Positions 46,660 to 56,212 are shown, counted from the first letter of the stretch. The stretch is DNA of 64,000 nucleotides from Sporosarcina luteola (GCF_007991495.1 NZ_BJYL01000020.1:62001-126000), one strand, 5' to 3'. Notes: generated by a model from the letters alone, not told the origin. A program made the numbers and translations.

Positions 46660-49054
46660 CTGGATCCCCCTTTCTTGCCAAGCGAAGTTTAATCATACCA
46701 AGAACTCCAATTCCCGCTATGCTCAACACCGCAATTTCAAACAATGTATCAAATCCACGGTAATCCACTAGGATGACGTTAACAATATTACCTCCGCCGG
46801 CTTCAGTCGCCACGGTATCCTTGTAGTACTGTGATATGGAAGCGACCAGCTTCTGTGAGTGGGCTGACAGGGCAACTAATGTCACAGTCACACCGACTCC
46901 TAGAGCAATGATGCCGTTTACGATTTTATTGCTTTTCTTCTCGCCGTGGTCATTTAACTTAGGCAAATGTTGGAATGCGAGAAGGAACAGGGCGACAGAT
47001 ACTGTTTCAATGACTAATTGTGTAAGGGCCAAATCGGGAGCTTTGAAAATGACGAAGAATAGAGCGACCGAATAGCCTACAGCTCCTAGTGAAATGATCG
47101 CACCAAGTCTTGTTTTGGAGAACAGGACGAAAGCGACTGCGAGCAAAAGGATGATAGCATTGATGACGCCGTATACACTGATTTTCGAAAAACTGTCCAT
47201 ATCGACGACGAATGCATCTTGGATAAAGAGAACAGAGATCGTCGTAACCGAAAGAAATGCGAAAATATATAACAAATATGTCCGGATGAGACCAGTCATA
47301 TAGAAGCGTGACAGTCGATTCATCCCTTTTTCACTGAACGTCATCGTTGCATCATAAAATGCATTCAATGATAAGTATTCAGGTTGGATCGCGTAAACCT
47401 TCTGCCATTTCGATAAAGATACATACAGAAGTCCGCCGATAATGATGATTCCGACCGTCATCCATAATTCCGGAGAAGCGAAGCCGTGCCAAGCAGAAAC
47501 GTGGACCGCGACCTCAGACGGATGGGAATATTGATAAGGCTGGATTGCCATCACTGCAGGCTTTACAAGCCATTTCCCAACAACGTTCGGTATGAAGAAA
47601 ATACCGACGACGAGTGTTGCAAGAATTACCGGAGAGATAAGCATCCCAACTGGCGCTTCATGGGGCTCATGCGGAAGAGGCTTTTCTTTTCGCTTTCCGG
47701 CAAATGTTTTAAACACAAAGTAGAAGCTATAAATGAAAGTGAACACACTTGCAATCCATGCGATAACGGGGAAAATCACTCCCCAAGTCGCAAAATTGAA
47801 CAGTTCGAAATGACGGATTGCGAGCATGGACTGTAAAAACATTTCTTTACTAAGGAATCCGTTAAATGGTGGAAGACCCGCCATTGACATAGAGCCGATG
47901 AAGGCAACTGTAAAGCTGACAGGCATAATGCTCATAAGCCCACCAAGTTTTCGGATATCCCTTGTCCCCGTTTCATGATCGACGATTCCTGCAATCATGA
48001 ATAAGCTGCCTTTGAATGTTGCATGGTTGATCAAATGGAAGATGGCAGCGAACATGGCAAAGGAAAAGATGGCTTCATTCGTGTGCATTGTAATAGCGCC
48101 TGCCCCGAGAAGGGACATGATCAAGCCGAGCTGACTGACAGTCGAGAACGCGAGTATTGCCTTTAAATCTGTTTGTTTCACGGCAAATAGTGATCCCCAG
48201 AACAGCGTCAGTAACCCGATGCCTGTTACAAGCCAAATCCACACTTCGGAAACTGCAAAAATCGGGGTGAAACGAGCGACGAGATAAAGGCCCGCTTTCA
48301 CCATAGTGGCTGAGTGCAAGTATGCACTGACTGGTGTTGGCGCTTCCATCGCATCCGGAAGCCAAATGTAAAACGGGAATTGCGCTGATTTCGTAAATGC
48401 CCCAAGTAAAATGAGGACGAGTGCCAAAGTGAAAAATTCATGTCCGACAAAAGTCGATGATTCTGCGATCAGTTCACGGATGGAGAAGGTTCCTCCCATA
48501 ATGCCTAGCAGGATGAATCCCCCGAGCATCATTAATCCACCAAACACGGTTATCATCATCGATTTTAAGGCGCCGAAACGTGAACCGTCACGAGTGTACC
48601 AATAACCAATTAGTAAAAAGGAAGAGATGGAAGTTAATTCCCAAAATAGGTAAAGGGAAATAACATTATCCGATTGAACAACTCCGAGCATTGCGCTCAT
48701 GAAAAGCAGGAGATAAACATAGAAATTTCCAAGCTTCTCTTTGTTTTTATCAAGATAAAAGATGGAGTAGAGTACAACTAATGCGCCGATTCCCGTAATG
48801 AGCAACGAAAACAGCATACTTAACCCATCAATGTAGGAAACAAAAGAGATGCCGAGCGATGGAATCCATTGCAATTCGGATATGGCATGTCCACCATCCA
48901 TAGTTGTTCTGATAAACGTCGTATAATAAATGAATAACAGAACAGGTATAACGAGTACGAACCAACCAGTATGTATGCCTTTTATCCTTTTGAAAAGGAT
49001 AGGTATGAATAGGGCGGCCACGATTGGCAGGAAAATCAATAATACAAATTCCAA
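46646..49054 (-). CDS. mrpA: Mrp antiporter subunit A
   Basis: An 802-residue NuoL-like subunit with about 20 transmembrane segments. The proton-path Glu is Glu139 in LYLFWELTSISSF, and the conserved region APTPVSAYLHSATMVKAGLY (20 residues) surrounds the key Lys. The C-terminal part contains the NuoJ-like MrpA extension. The complex uses the proton motive force to expel Na+, essential for alkali and salt tolerance in Bacillales. A -10 like TATACT lies at 49104-49109 on the complement. Confidence 0.96.
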   Translation of the reverse strand: MEFVLLIFLPIVAALFIPILFKRIKGIHTGWFVLVIPVLLFIYYTTFIRTTMDGGHAISELQWIPSLGISFVSYIDGLSMLFSLLITGIGALVVLYSIFYLDKNKEKLGNFYVYLLLFMSAMLGVVQSDNVISLYLFWELTSISSFLLIGYWYTRDGSRFGALKSMMITVFGGLMMLGGFILLGIMGGTFSIRELIAESSTFVGHEFFTLALVLILLGAFTKSAQFPFYIWLPDAMEAPTPVSAYLHSATMVKAGLYLVARFTPIFAVSEVWIWLVTGIGLLTLFWGSLFAVKQTDLKAILAFSTVSQLGLIMSLLGAGAITMHTNEAIFSFAMFAAIFHLINHATFKGSLFMIAGIVDHETGTRDIRKLGGLMSIMPVSFTVAFIGSMSMAGLPPFNGFLSKEMFLQSMLAIRHFELFNFATWGVIFPVIAWIASVFTFIYSFYFVFKTFAGKRKEKPLPHEPHEAPVGMLISPVILATLVVGIFFIPNVVGKWLVKPAVMAIQPYQYSHPSEVAVHVSAWHGFASPELWMTVGIIIIGGLLYVSLSKWQKVYAIQPEYLSLNAFYDATMTFSEKGMNRLSRFYMTGLIRTYLLYIFAFLSVTTISVLFIQDAFVVDMDSFSKISVYGVINAIILLLAVAFVLFSKTRLGAIISLGAVGYSVALFFVIFKAPDLALTQLVIETVSVALFLLAFQHLPKLNDHGEKKSNKIVNGIIALGVGVTVTLVALSAHSQKLVASISQYYKDTVATEAGGGNIVNVILVDYRGFDTLFEIAVLSIAGIGVLGMIKLRLARKGDPDENK

Positions 49055-49216
49055 GTAAATCCCCCTTCCAATAAGTGAATCATTATTCTAAGCATTGCTT
49101 AAAAGTATAACGTAAAATGAGCAGGAATGCATAGGTGACAATTTGCCATTGTTGCGATTTTGGTTTCACTTCCTATATTATAGGGAATGATAAAATATTT
49201 GCATTCGGGGTGCCAA

Positions 49217-49777
49217 ATGAGGAATCCTTACCTATTTGGATATTTGCCATTTTTGACGATTATCTTATTTAGTTTGACATTCGGTGTTTTTCTAGTTGGT
49301 ACATCTATAAGTTTTTTTAGTGAGATTGGTCTTTATGCGGGGATGCGGGAGTTTTTGACAGAACCGCAGCTTAGACTTTTCCTTCTTGTCATTTATTCGC
49401 TTGCCTTTTTTATGTTGTTTTCGGCTTTGAAGTTGATTGCGGAAACGATTCATGAGACGGCGATGCTCTTTTTTTCGAAGGATGCAGTGGGGGAGTCGTA
49501 TAGTGAGGCGAAGAGCGGTAATCTCATTTACTTTTTTGGGGCGCTTGCTTCGGTAGCGGGGATTCAGTCGATCAAGATTCTTTTAGTTGTTTTTCTGTTG
49601 ACGACGTTCGTTTATTTTGTGTATACCGTTTTTATTCTTAGCAAGTTCATGACGGTTATGAGTACGGTTGGATTGTTGGTTTTTGAGATTATTATATGGG
49701 GAATGATTTTATCGGTTATTATTTATATTCTGTTGAAGCTATACAACGGGATTCTTGCTAGTTTGCCGATTGTATAG
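49217..49777 (+). CDS. yufK: YufK family membrane protein
   Basis: A 186-residue protein with five or six hydrophobic segments, starting MRNPYLFGYLPFLT at ATG 49217 with GGGGTG just upstream; the frame is open back to 49187. Length and position next to mrpA match B. subtilis YufK. Function unknown. The gene is noticeably T-rich compared with its neighbours, as usual for a hydrophobic protein. Confidence 0.82.
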   Translation: MRNPYLFGYLPFLTIILFSLTFGVFLVGTSISFFSEIGLYAGMREFLTEPQLRLFLLVIYSLAFFMLFSALKLIAETIHETAMLFFSKDAVGESYSEAKSGNLIYFFGALASVAGIQSIKILLVVFLLTTFVYFVYTVFILSKFMTVMSTVGLLVFEIIIWGMILSVIIYILLKLYNGILASLPIV

Positions 49778-49794
49778 TCCTAAGAAATAGACCG

Positions 49795-49930
49795 TTGCTT
49801 TCCGTTTCAGGCGGACGCTTTCCGGGGGGCGGGCGGAGAGCCTCCTCGTCCGCTTCGCTTCGCTTTCGCTCCCTGCGGGGGTCTCTCCTGTCCCGCTTTC
49901 CCCCCAGGAGTCGCCGCCTTCCACTCCAAG
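49795..49930 (-). repeat. dispersed palindromic intergenic repeat, diverged copy
   Basis: Read on the complement it begins CTTGGAGTGGAAGGCGGCGA and ends GGAAAGCGTCCG then CTGAAACGGAAA, like the copy at 40086. The inner arms differ in sequence but still pair (GGGGG with CCCCC, GCGGG with CCCGC, GGAGAG with CTCTCC). This points to selection on the folded structure. It lies between yufK and pbpD. Confidence 0.83.
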
Positions 49931-49970
49931 CAACTACATATTATTCATATAGTAAATCATAAAAGGAAAT

Positions 49971-51824
49971 CTAGTCTCTCATTAATCCATTAAAAGTCTT
50001 TAAATGGATTTTTTGGTTGCTTAGTTGTTGGATGGAGGCTGGTTTGTCGTAGCCGATCCAGACGGCGGTTGTGTATTTGTCGTTCATGCCTGCGACCCAT
50101 AAATCTTTGTAATGGTCGGTTGTGCCTGTTTTGGCTCCGGTGTAGGTCGTTGTGTAGGCGATGCCCCTGCCTGTGCCGTTAAGGACGACATCTTTCATAA
50201 GGTTTCGGATTGTAGAAGCTGTTGAAGGTGACCATGCTGTTACAGCTTTTTCTTGCCAAGCGTAAATTACATTTCCTTCTCGATCTTTAACTGCCCGGAT
50301 AGCATGGGGCAATTCATACGTCCCGTCAATGAAACTTGTGTACGCCGAAGCGAGTTCAAGAGGGGATACGCCTTTATGGAATCCGCCTAGTGCAGCGGGG
50401 TACGTATGGTCTTCTTCAGTTACATATTTGAATTTAAAAGGGTTTAAGTAGGCGAACGCGTTCTCAATTCCTACTTTCCGGAAGGTCCTAACGGCTGCGG
50501 TGTTGTGGCTATGGCGGAATGCTTCGCTTAAGGTAGTCATTCCGTATGTGTAGCCGCCGATATTCGTTGGACAATAGGAACCGATGCACAAGTTACTGCT
50601 GTCGATCGGTGTGCTTTCTTTATACGGTCCGCTTTCAAGAAAAGGTGCATAGACGAGCAATGGTTTGATGGCGGAGCCCGGTTGCCTGATTGCTTGATAG
50701 GCCCGGTTGAAATCCGCTTTCCGGTATCCTTTACCGCCGTATATGCTTACGATTTCCCTTGTCGCATTGTCAATGACGACAGCACCCGCCTGTAAATCCT
50801 TCTTCGTCAATAAGGAGCTGACTACAGCTTCATCATGTTTCTGCTTTTGTGAATCAAGGGCCGTTTCAATTTGGATGCCTTTTGAAATAACCTCTGCTGT
50901 TCGCCGTTTTAAAGCTTCCACTTCCAGTTGTTTTTTCTCCGGGGTATCGGCTTTTTTGATTGATTCCGAAAAACCTTCTGTGGTGCCAATCAATTCTTCA
51001 AGCTCTGCCAATACGTAAGAGCTGTACATCGCAAACTCATTCGCCTTTTCCTTCACATTTAGCGTAATCGTTTCCTGCATCCAACTTTGCGCATCTTCCT
51101 CTGTGATCACACTGTTTTTCGCTAGGACTGATAAAAGAAGTTCTTGTCTTTTTTTTGTGAGCTCAAAATGCCGAAGTGGATCGTATTTGGATGGGTTATT
51201 CGGGATTGCAGCTAGAAAAGCTAATTCCGCTTCGCTTAACTCTCCAAGAGGGCGGCTGAAATAATACGTGGCGGCTGCCCCGATTCCGTATACTTGATTG
51301 CCAAAGAACATTTCATTTAAATACATTTCGAGAATTTCATCTTTCGACGACTGATTTTCTAACTCGGCCGCATATAGCAGTTCCCTGAATTTCCGCTCAT
51401 AGGTCTTTTCAGTTGTCAGGAAGCGCATCCTCACAACTTGTTGTGTAATCGTCGACCCACCTTGCTGCATTTCATCTGACGCAGCATTGACTGCAAAGGC
51501 GCGAAAAATCGCCGCAACATCATACCCTCTATGGTCGAAGAAGCCTTTATCCTCACTTATTAAGAAAAGTTGGCGGACAAAATCAGGTATGGCGTCCAAA
51601 GGGAGGGGATTCCGCCACTCGACATACTCTTCCGCGAATATCCTGCCATTTCGATCAGTAAAAGAAATCGGCATATTCACGGGAGGATCTGAGAGCTCGA
51701 TGGATTCTTTTACGCTATTTTTCAAGGACTGTGTTTCGCCCCATTCCTTTGCTATCGATTGTTGAATTCCAAAAAGCAATGGGATCATTAAAATGATGAG
51801 CATGAATCCTATTATTCTTTTCAA
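49971..51824 (-). CDS. pbpD: class A penicillin-binding protein
   Basis: A 617-residue bifunctional peptidoglycan synthase. After a short N-terminal membrane anchor, the GT51 glycosyltransferase domain has the catalytic Glu91 in SEDKGFFDHRG, the GGSTITQQ motif and RKFRELLYAAELE. The transpeptidase domain has the SxxK motif in PGSAIKPLL, SHN and KTGTT. The start is TTG 51824 behind AGGAGGG. The length and the neighbours yuxJ and yufK match B. subtilis PbpD (PBP4). Confidence 0.93.
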   Translation of the reverse strand: MKRIIGFMLIILMIPLLFGIQQSIAKEWGETQSLKNSVKESIELSDPPVNMPISFTDRNGRIFAEEYVEWRNPLPLDAIPDFVRQLFLISEDKGFFDHRGYDVAAIFRAFAVNAASDEMQQGGSTITQQVVRMRFLTTEKTYERKFRELLYAAELENQSSKDEILEMYLNEMFFGNQVYGIGAAATYYFSRPLGELSEAELAFLAAIPNNPSKYDPLRHFELTKKRQELLLSVLAKNSVITEEDAQSWMQETITLNVKEKANEFAMYSSYVLAELEELIGTTEGFSESIKKADTPEKKQLEVEALKRRTAEVISKGIQIETALDSQKQKHDEAVVSSLLTKKDLQAGAVVIDNATREIVSIYGGKGYRKADFNRAYQAIRQPGSAIKPLLVYAPFLESGPYKESTPIDSSNLCIGSYCPTNIGGYTYGMTTLSEAFRHSHNTAAVRTFRKVGIENAFAYLNPFKFKYVTEEDHTYPAALGGFHKGVSPLELASAYTSFIDGTYELPHAIRAVKDREGNVIYAWQEKAVTAWSPSTASTIRNLMKDVVLNGTGRGIAYTTTYTGAKTGTTDHYKDLWVAGMNDKYTTAVWIGYDKPASIQQLSNQKIHLKTFNGLMRD

Positions 51825-51837
51825 AACGATCCCTCCT

Positions 51838-51878
51838 ACAAAAAATATAGCACATTTCCTTTTTGGAAATGTGCTAAA
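51838..51878 (-). terminator. terminator between yuxJ and pbpD
   Basis: TAGCACATTTCC and GGAAATGTGCTA form a 12-bp perfect stem. On the minus strand it is followed by TATATTTTTTG, just upstream of the pbpD ribosome site. Confidence 0.88.
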
Positions 51879-51879
51879 T

Positions 51880-53118
51880 TCACGTATGCGAATGTTGTTT
51901 TGCATCTTCTTCTGCTAAAAAGTCTTCAAAATCTTGGACAGGCTTCCTTTTAGCGTAATAAAGGAATGCGAAGCCTATTAGGAAAAGAACGCCGGTAAGA
52001 ATGAAAACGGACGAGATGCCGATGAATCCACTGACGATTCCGCCGAACATCGGACCGATAATATTGCCAAGAAAACGGAAACTCGTATTGTAGCCCATTA
52101 CTTCACCTTGCATATCGATCGGCGCTTCCCGTCTAACAAGCGCTGTAGTGATCGGTATCATACCGCCGATTGCAATCCCGAACAATAACCGCCAAATCAT
52201 TAGTTGCCAAATGGATGAAACAAATGCTTGCGGTACGATGAAGATGAAAGAAAGGATGAGCAATGCACCAAGTACTTTTTCATAACCGATGTCGTCCCCT
52301 AATTTCCCCCATTTTCTGGCGAAGAGGAGATTGCCGACACCAGCTGCACTGAATGTGAGCCCGGCAAGAAATGCAACATCATTCGAATCTGTTAAGCCTG
52401 CCACATAAAGCGATAGGAGGGGCTGGATGCTGAAATTCCCGATTTGGATCAAAGCAGTCACAATCATGACATTCAACATTAATCGGTGATGAAGCAATCC
52501 GCTTAAAATTGTCTTACGTGAATAATGGATCGCTTTTTTGTCTTGCACTTTCTTTTGTTCCTTAATACCGAACAATACAATGAGTGCGGCAATGACTACT
52601 GAAATAGAAGTAATGACGAATGTGTATTGGAAACCGAAAGCATCGGCCATGAGTCCACCTAACACTGGGCCGAACAAAGTCCCGGTGACACTCCCCATTT
52701 GCAATGTACCAAGTTTCTTTCCTGCTTCCTCTCTCGCTGTCTGAGAAGAGATGAAAGCAAGTGATGTCGGAATGAATCCAGTCACGACACCATTGAAGAG
52801 CCGTAATATGAAGAAAGCCTCAACGGAATTGACGAATCCCATCAGAAAGACGGACGTTGCAATCCCGAATCCGTTAATGAGCAAAATCGGTTTGAATCCG
52901 TATTTGTCCGCGATTCGTCCCCAAATCGGAGACATGATTAATGCAGTGATGAATGTCGCTCCAAAAATCAATCCTGACCATTTTTGGACATATGCATCCG
53001 AATGATCTCCGAATGTTTCTATGTATAATGAAAGGAAAGGCATGATCATCGTCATCGTGCCTGCAACTAGGAAGTTTGCGAACCAAATGATCATGAAATT
53101 TCGTTTTTGAACGTCCAT
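51880..53118 (-). CDS. yuxJ: MFS transporter (multidrug-type)
   Basis: A 412-residue major facilitator with 12 hydrophobic segments. The loop 2-3 motif reads GRIADKYGFKPIL (motif A), and the antiporter motif C region is GSVTGTLFGPVLGG in helix 5, which indicates drug/H+ antiport. The gene precedes pbpD as yuxJ does in B. subtilis. The substrate is unknown. Confidence 0.88.
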   Translation of the reverse strand: MDVQKRNFMIIWFANFLVAGTMTMIMPFLSLYIETFGDHSDAYVQKWSGLIFGATFITALIMSPIWGRIADKYGFKPILLINGFGIATSVFLMGFVNSVEAFFILRLFNGVVTGFIPTSLAFISSQTAREEAGKKLGTLQMGSVTGTLFGPVLGGLMADAFGFQYTFVITSISVVIAALIVLFGIKEQKKVQDKKAIHYSRKTILSGLLHHRLMLNVMIVTALIQIGNFSIQPLLSLYVAGLTDSNDVAFLAGLTFSAAGVGNLLFARKWGKLGDDIGYEKVLGALLILSFIFIVPQAFVSSIWQLMIWRLLFGIAIGGMIPITTALVRREAPIDMQGEVMGYNTSFRFLGNIIGPMFGGIVSGFIGISSVFILTGVLFLIGFAFLYYAKRKPVQDFEDFLAEEDAKQHSHT

Positions 53119-53299
53119 GCTGTTAAACCTGCTTTCGTATGAAATGCCGAGGGGTTAGTAGAACAATTCCCTCCGTCATTTATGTTTAAACGCATATGTA
53201 TTTTCCAATTATAGAGTATTTCGTGTTCCGAAGAAAGTTTCATGCTTATGAATCGAAAAAGGAAGATGGATATGGTAAACTGGTTCAGGGTGAATGAAT

Positions 53300-54070
53300 A
53301 TGAAAAAGATGACACTTGCTTTGCTCACTCTACTTTTAATGCTCATGCTGGCTGCTTGTGGTCAAGGCGACAAAAGCAAACAGGAGCAACAAGATAAATC
53401 CAATGCATCTTCGAATGATGAAATTGAAGAGAATGGATCGTCTAAAGAGGAAGACGAAGCAACTAATGAGGAGGCCGCAATTATGTATCCACAATTATCA
53501 AATGAAGTTGCAGCAAATGAAGCGTTAGTCGTTATGAATACGACAATGGGACCAATCAAAATCAAGTTGTTCCCTGAAAAAGCGCCAAAAACGGTAGAAA
53601 ACTTTTTAACACATGCTGAAAATGGCTACTACAACGGAATCATTTTCCACCGTGTAATCAAAGATTTCATGATTCAAGGCGGAGACCCGACTGGAACTGG
53701 AATGGGTGGGGAAAGCATTTACGGAGATTCATTCGAAGATGAATTTACGATGGACCTCTTCAACCTAAGAGGAGCACTTTCAATGGCGAATGCAGGCCCT
53801 AATACAAACGGCAGCCAATTCTTCATTGTTCAAGCTTCCAATCCACCAGGATCAGCAGAGCAATTGAAACAAGGCGGCTGGCCGGAAGAAATTGCCGAAG
53901 CCTACGAAAAAATGGGCGGGACACCACACCTCGACCAAAAGCACACAGTATTTGGTCAAGTCGTTGAAGGAATGGATGTCGTAGACAAAATCGCAACTGC
54001 CAAAACAGATCGCTCCGATAAACCGAGCGAAGAAATTTCGATTGAATCAATCGAAATCATCCAGAAATAA
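53300..54070 (+). CDS. cyclophilin-type peptidyl-prolyl isomerase lipoprotein
   Basis: A 256-residue protein. The signal peptide ends with lipobox LAAC about residue 20, followed by a long charged Ser/Glu-rich linker to about residue 60, then a cyclophilin domain. Active-site elements are [23 protein letters not shown] and HTVFGQV. It likely folds secreted proteins at the outer membrane face, alongside PrsA-type isomerases. The start is ATG 53300, with AGGG nine bases upstream; an ATG at 53294 is too close to it. Confidence 0.92.
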   Translation: MKKMTLALLTLLLMLMLAACGQGDKSKQEQQDKSNASSNDEIEENGSSKEEDEATNEEAAIMYPQLSNEVAANEALVVMNTTMGPIKIKLFPEKAPKTVENFLTHAENGYYNGIIFHRVIKDFMIQGGDPTGTGMGGESIYGDSFEDEFTMDLFNLRGALSMANAGPNTNGSQFFIVQASNPPGSAEQLKQGGWPEEIAEAYEKMGGTPHLDQKHTVFGQVVEGMDVVDKIATAKTDRSDKPSEEISIESIEIIQK

Positions 54071-54096
54071 TTTAGATAGTTAGGAAGTGTACGTAA

Positions 54097-54318
54097 ATGG
54101 ACGTTATATTAATGCCGTTCCTTTACTTTCCAGAAGATAAATCTGAGTATATTCCAGCAGCCATCTCTTTCTTCTTTTTCATGATTCTTCTAGTCATCAC
54201 ATTTATGTGGATCAAGCGGAATTCGAAAAAGCAAGAAGCAGAAACAAAGGAGCTGGAAGAGCGCATTTTGCGCGAACGCCGCGAAGCAAAAGAAAAAGAG
54301 AAACACCATTTTCAATGA
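54097..54318 (+). CDS. small membrane protein with charged tail
   Basis: A 73-residue protein with one transmembrane segment at about 19-39 and a highly charged helical tail (KKQEAETKELEERILRERRE, 20 residues) that could form a coiled coil. GGAAGTG precedes the ATG. It lies 26 bp after the cyclophilin gene and ends in a strong terminator, so the two form one unit. I do not recognise the family. Confidence 0.72.
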   Translation: MDVILMPFLYFPEDKSEYIPAAISFFFFMILLVITFMWIKRNSKKQEAETKELEERILRERREAKEKEKHHFQ

Positions 54319-54327
54319 TGAATAGAT

Positions 54328-54364
54328 AAAAGCATGATCCCATATTGCGGATCATGCTTTTTTG
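54328..54364 (+). terminator. terminator after the cyclophilin operon
   Basis: AAAAGCATGATCC and GGATCATGCTTTT form a 13-bp stem with an 8-base loop, followed by TT. Confidence 0.9.
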
Positions 54365-54392
54365 AATCGTGATCAGGGGAGAAATTTGTATC

Positions 54393-54602
54393 CGCGCTCA
54401 AGGAATTGAGTCTCGCGCTCAAGGAAGCGAGTCTCGCGCTCAAGGAATTGAGTCTCGCGCTCAAGGAAGTAGGTCTCGCGCTCAAGGAAGTGGGTTTCGC
54501 GCTCAAGGAAGCGAGTCTCGCGCTCAAGGAAGAGTCACCCGCGCTCAAAGAAGCGCATCCCACGCTGAGGATAGTGCAATCCTCGCCAAAGGAGTCACGT
54601 AG
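54393..54602 (+). repeat. 21-bp tandem repeat (minisatellite), ten units
   Basis: Units start at 54393 and recur every 21 bp. The first seven share CGCGCTCAAGGAA followed by a variable octamer ending in GTCT or similar; the last three decay. Because 21 is a multiple of three, several frames stay open and give heptapeptide repeats (SLALKEA on plus, SLSARLA on minus). No ribosome site supports translation, and the array lies between two terminators. Confidence 0.9.
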
Positions 54603-54605
54603 AAC

Positions 54606-54640
54606 ATAAAAAAACGGAATCCAAATCGGATTCCGTTTCG
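54606..54640 (-). terminator. terminator of patB
   Basis: AAACGGAATCC and GGATTCCGTTT form an 11-bp stem. On the minus strand it is followed by TTTTTTTATG. Confidence 0.88.
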
Positions 54641-54651
54641 GAAGATTAGAA

Positions 54652-55824
54652 TCACTGCATAGCTTTAATAAAACGGTCGACGCCTTCTTCAACAATGGCG
54701 CGCGGTGTTGCGACATTCATGCGGAGGAAGCCTCTGCCTGCTTCGCCGTATTTCGTGCCTGGTTCTAGAGCAAGTCTCCCTTTATTCAACAGCCTATCCA
54801 TCATCTCTTCTTCGGATAGCCCAGTGTCACGGTAATCGACCCACAATAAGTAGGTGGAATCTGGCTTTTGAATAGAGATTCCCGAAACAGCTTTCGGTAA
54901 TGTATCAATGACATAATCCATATTGGAGGAAATGATTTCTAATAAATTCTCAAGCCATTCTCCACATTCCGTATAAGCCGATACAAGTGCAGATGCCGCA
55001 AATGCACTCAAGTCCATCTGTCCATGAGCCATTGCGCTTTGCTGCAAGGCTGCTCTTAATTTTTCATCTTCTGTTATCATAATGGCACATTGAACGCCTG
55101 CTAAGTTGAATGTTTTAGTCGGAGCGACACAAGTGATGACTTGACCACCTTCTTCCTCCGCAAGCTTTGCGAGAGGAATATGCTTGGAACCAGGTAAAAC
55201 GAGGTCTGCATGAATTTCATCTGATAACACTAAAACATCATACTGTTTACAAAGTCTTAGGATATTTCGCAGTTCATCCTCCGACCAAACAATGCCGCCG
55301 GGATTATGTGGATTACAAAGAATAAATAATTTAACATCTTGCTGTAAGCTTTTTTCGAACGCTTCGAAGTCAATGGAATAGTTGCCGTTTTCCTCTTTCA
55401 ACTGACAGTCAACGATATTCCGGTTTTGATGTCCAGGGACATTGAAAAATGGCGGGTAGACCGGTGAAGTGATCAGAACGTTATCGCCTTCCTTCGTAAA
55501 TGTCTCAACAACAGTTCCGATGGCAGGCACGACCCCGTGATGGAAAAGCATCCAATCATTCTGAGTTTCCCATCCGTGACGGGACGAAAGCCAGGATCTG
55601 ACCGAATCCTTACATTTCGTGCATATGTACGAATATCCAAAAACTCCGTGATCCAAACGCTCTTGCATTGCTGCGATGATTGGTTGCGGCGCTTTAAAAT
55701 CCATATCCGCAATCCACATTGGCAGAATATCGGAAGCGTCATCTATACCGTACACAGCCTCCATATTTCCCCATTTTACGGAACGTGTTTCTTTGCGATC
55801 AATCACTAGTTCAAACTCTTTCAT
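54652..55824 (-). CDS. patB: PLP-dependent C-S lyase (cystathionine beta-lyase type)
   Basis: A 390-residue fold type I enzyme of the MalY/PatB group (B. subtilis PatB is 387). It has PMWIADMDF near the N-terminus, CNPHNPGG, SDEIHADL and the PLP lysine in APTKTFNLAG. It cleaves cystathionine or cysteine conjugates to pyruvate, ammonia and a thiol. ATG 55824 follows GAGGGG; the in-frame start at 55839 precedes that site. It is divergent from yugE, as in B. subtilis. Confidence 0.92.
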   Translation of the reverse strand: MKEFELVIDRKETRSVKWGNMEAVYGIDDASDILPMWIADMDFKAPQPIIAAMQERLDHGVFGYSYICTKCKDSVRSWLSSRHGWETQNDWMLFHHGVVPAIGTVVETFTKEGDNVLITSPVYPPFFNVPGHQNRNIVDCQLKEENGNYSIDFEAFEKSLQQDVKLFILCNPHNPGGIVWSEDELRNILRLCKQYDVLVLSDEIHADLVLPGSKHIPLAKLAEEEGGQVITCVAPTKTFNLAGVQCAIMITEDEKLRAALQQSAMAHGQMDLSAFAASALVSAYTECGEWLENLLEIISSNMDYVIDTLPKAVSGISIQKPDSTYLLWVDYRDTGLSEEEMMDRLLNKGRLALEPGTKYGEAGRGFLRMNVATPRAIVEEGVDRFIKAMQ

Positions 55825-55907
55825 TCCAAAACCCCTCATTTCCTTTTTTCTTTTACATTACTATGCTATCATAAACGAAACAATAGAAAAAAATAAGGTG
55901 ACTTGTC

Positions 55908-56171
55908 GTGCAAATAATTGAAATGAATAAAAAAGCAATTACACTTCTCGAAGAATGGGATCCTTTCAATGCCGGCAGAAAAGCATATGAGCTTGAAATA
56001 GCCGACGTCATAAAAGAACTACAGTTGCTGGATCATCCTACCGATCTTGCAAAACGAATCCGTGAAATTTATGAACATTCCCATGGACTATGGATTCCGA
56101 TAGAGAAATGCATGCAAATATCATATAAATTACTAGCTGTAAAATACGAAGCGAAATGTATTATCGTCTGA
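55908..56171 (+). CDS. yugE: DUF1871 family protein
   Basis: An 87-residue helical protein of the DUF1871 (YugE) family, with the conserved WDPF near residue 17 and IREIYEHSHGLWIPIEKCM (19 residues) in the second half. Function unknown. The start is GTG 55908 with AAGGTG at 55895-55900. It is adjacent to patB, as in B. subtilis, and ends in a terminator. Confidence 0.82.
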   Translation: MQIIEMNKKAITLLEEWDPFNAGRKAYELEIADVIKELQLLDHPTDLAKRIREIYEHSHGLWIPIEKCMQISYKLLAVKYEAKCIIV

Positions 56172-56176
56172 ACCGT

Positions 56177-56210
56177 GCCGAATCTACGAACTTGTAGATT
56201 CGGTTTTTTC
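56177..56210 (+). terminator. terminator after yugE
   Basis: CCGAATCTAC and GTAGATTCGG form a 10-bp stem with a 6-base loop, followed by TTTTTTC. Confidence 0.9.
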
Positions 56211-56212
56211 GT

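Noticed and set aside
54393-54602. CRISPR array
   Set aside because: The units are contiguous 21-mers without unique spacers, and no cas genes are nearby.
54369-54716. Open frames through the 21-bp repeat on both strands
   Set aside because: A repeat length divisible by three keeps frames open automatically; no start signal is present, and one frame runs through the patB terminator.
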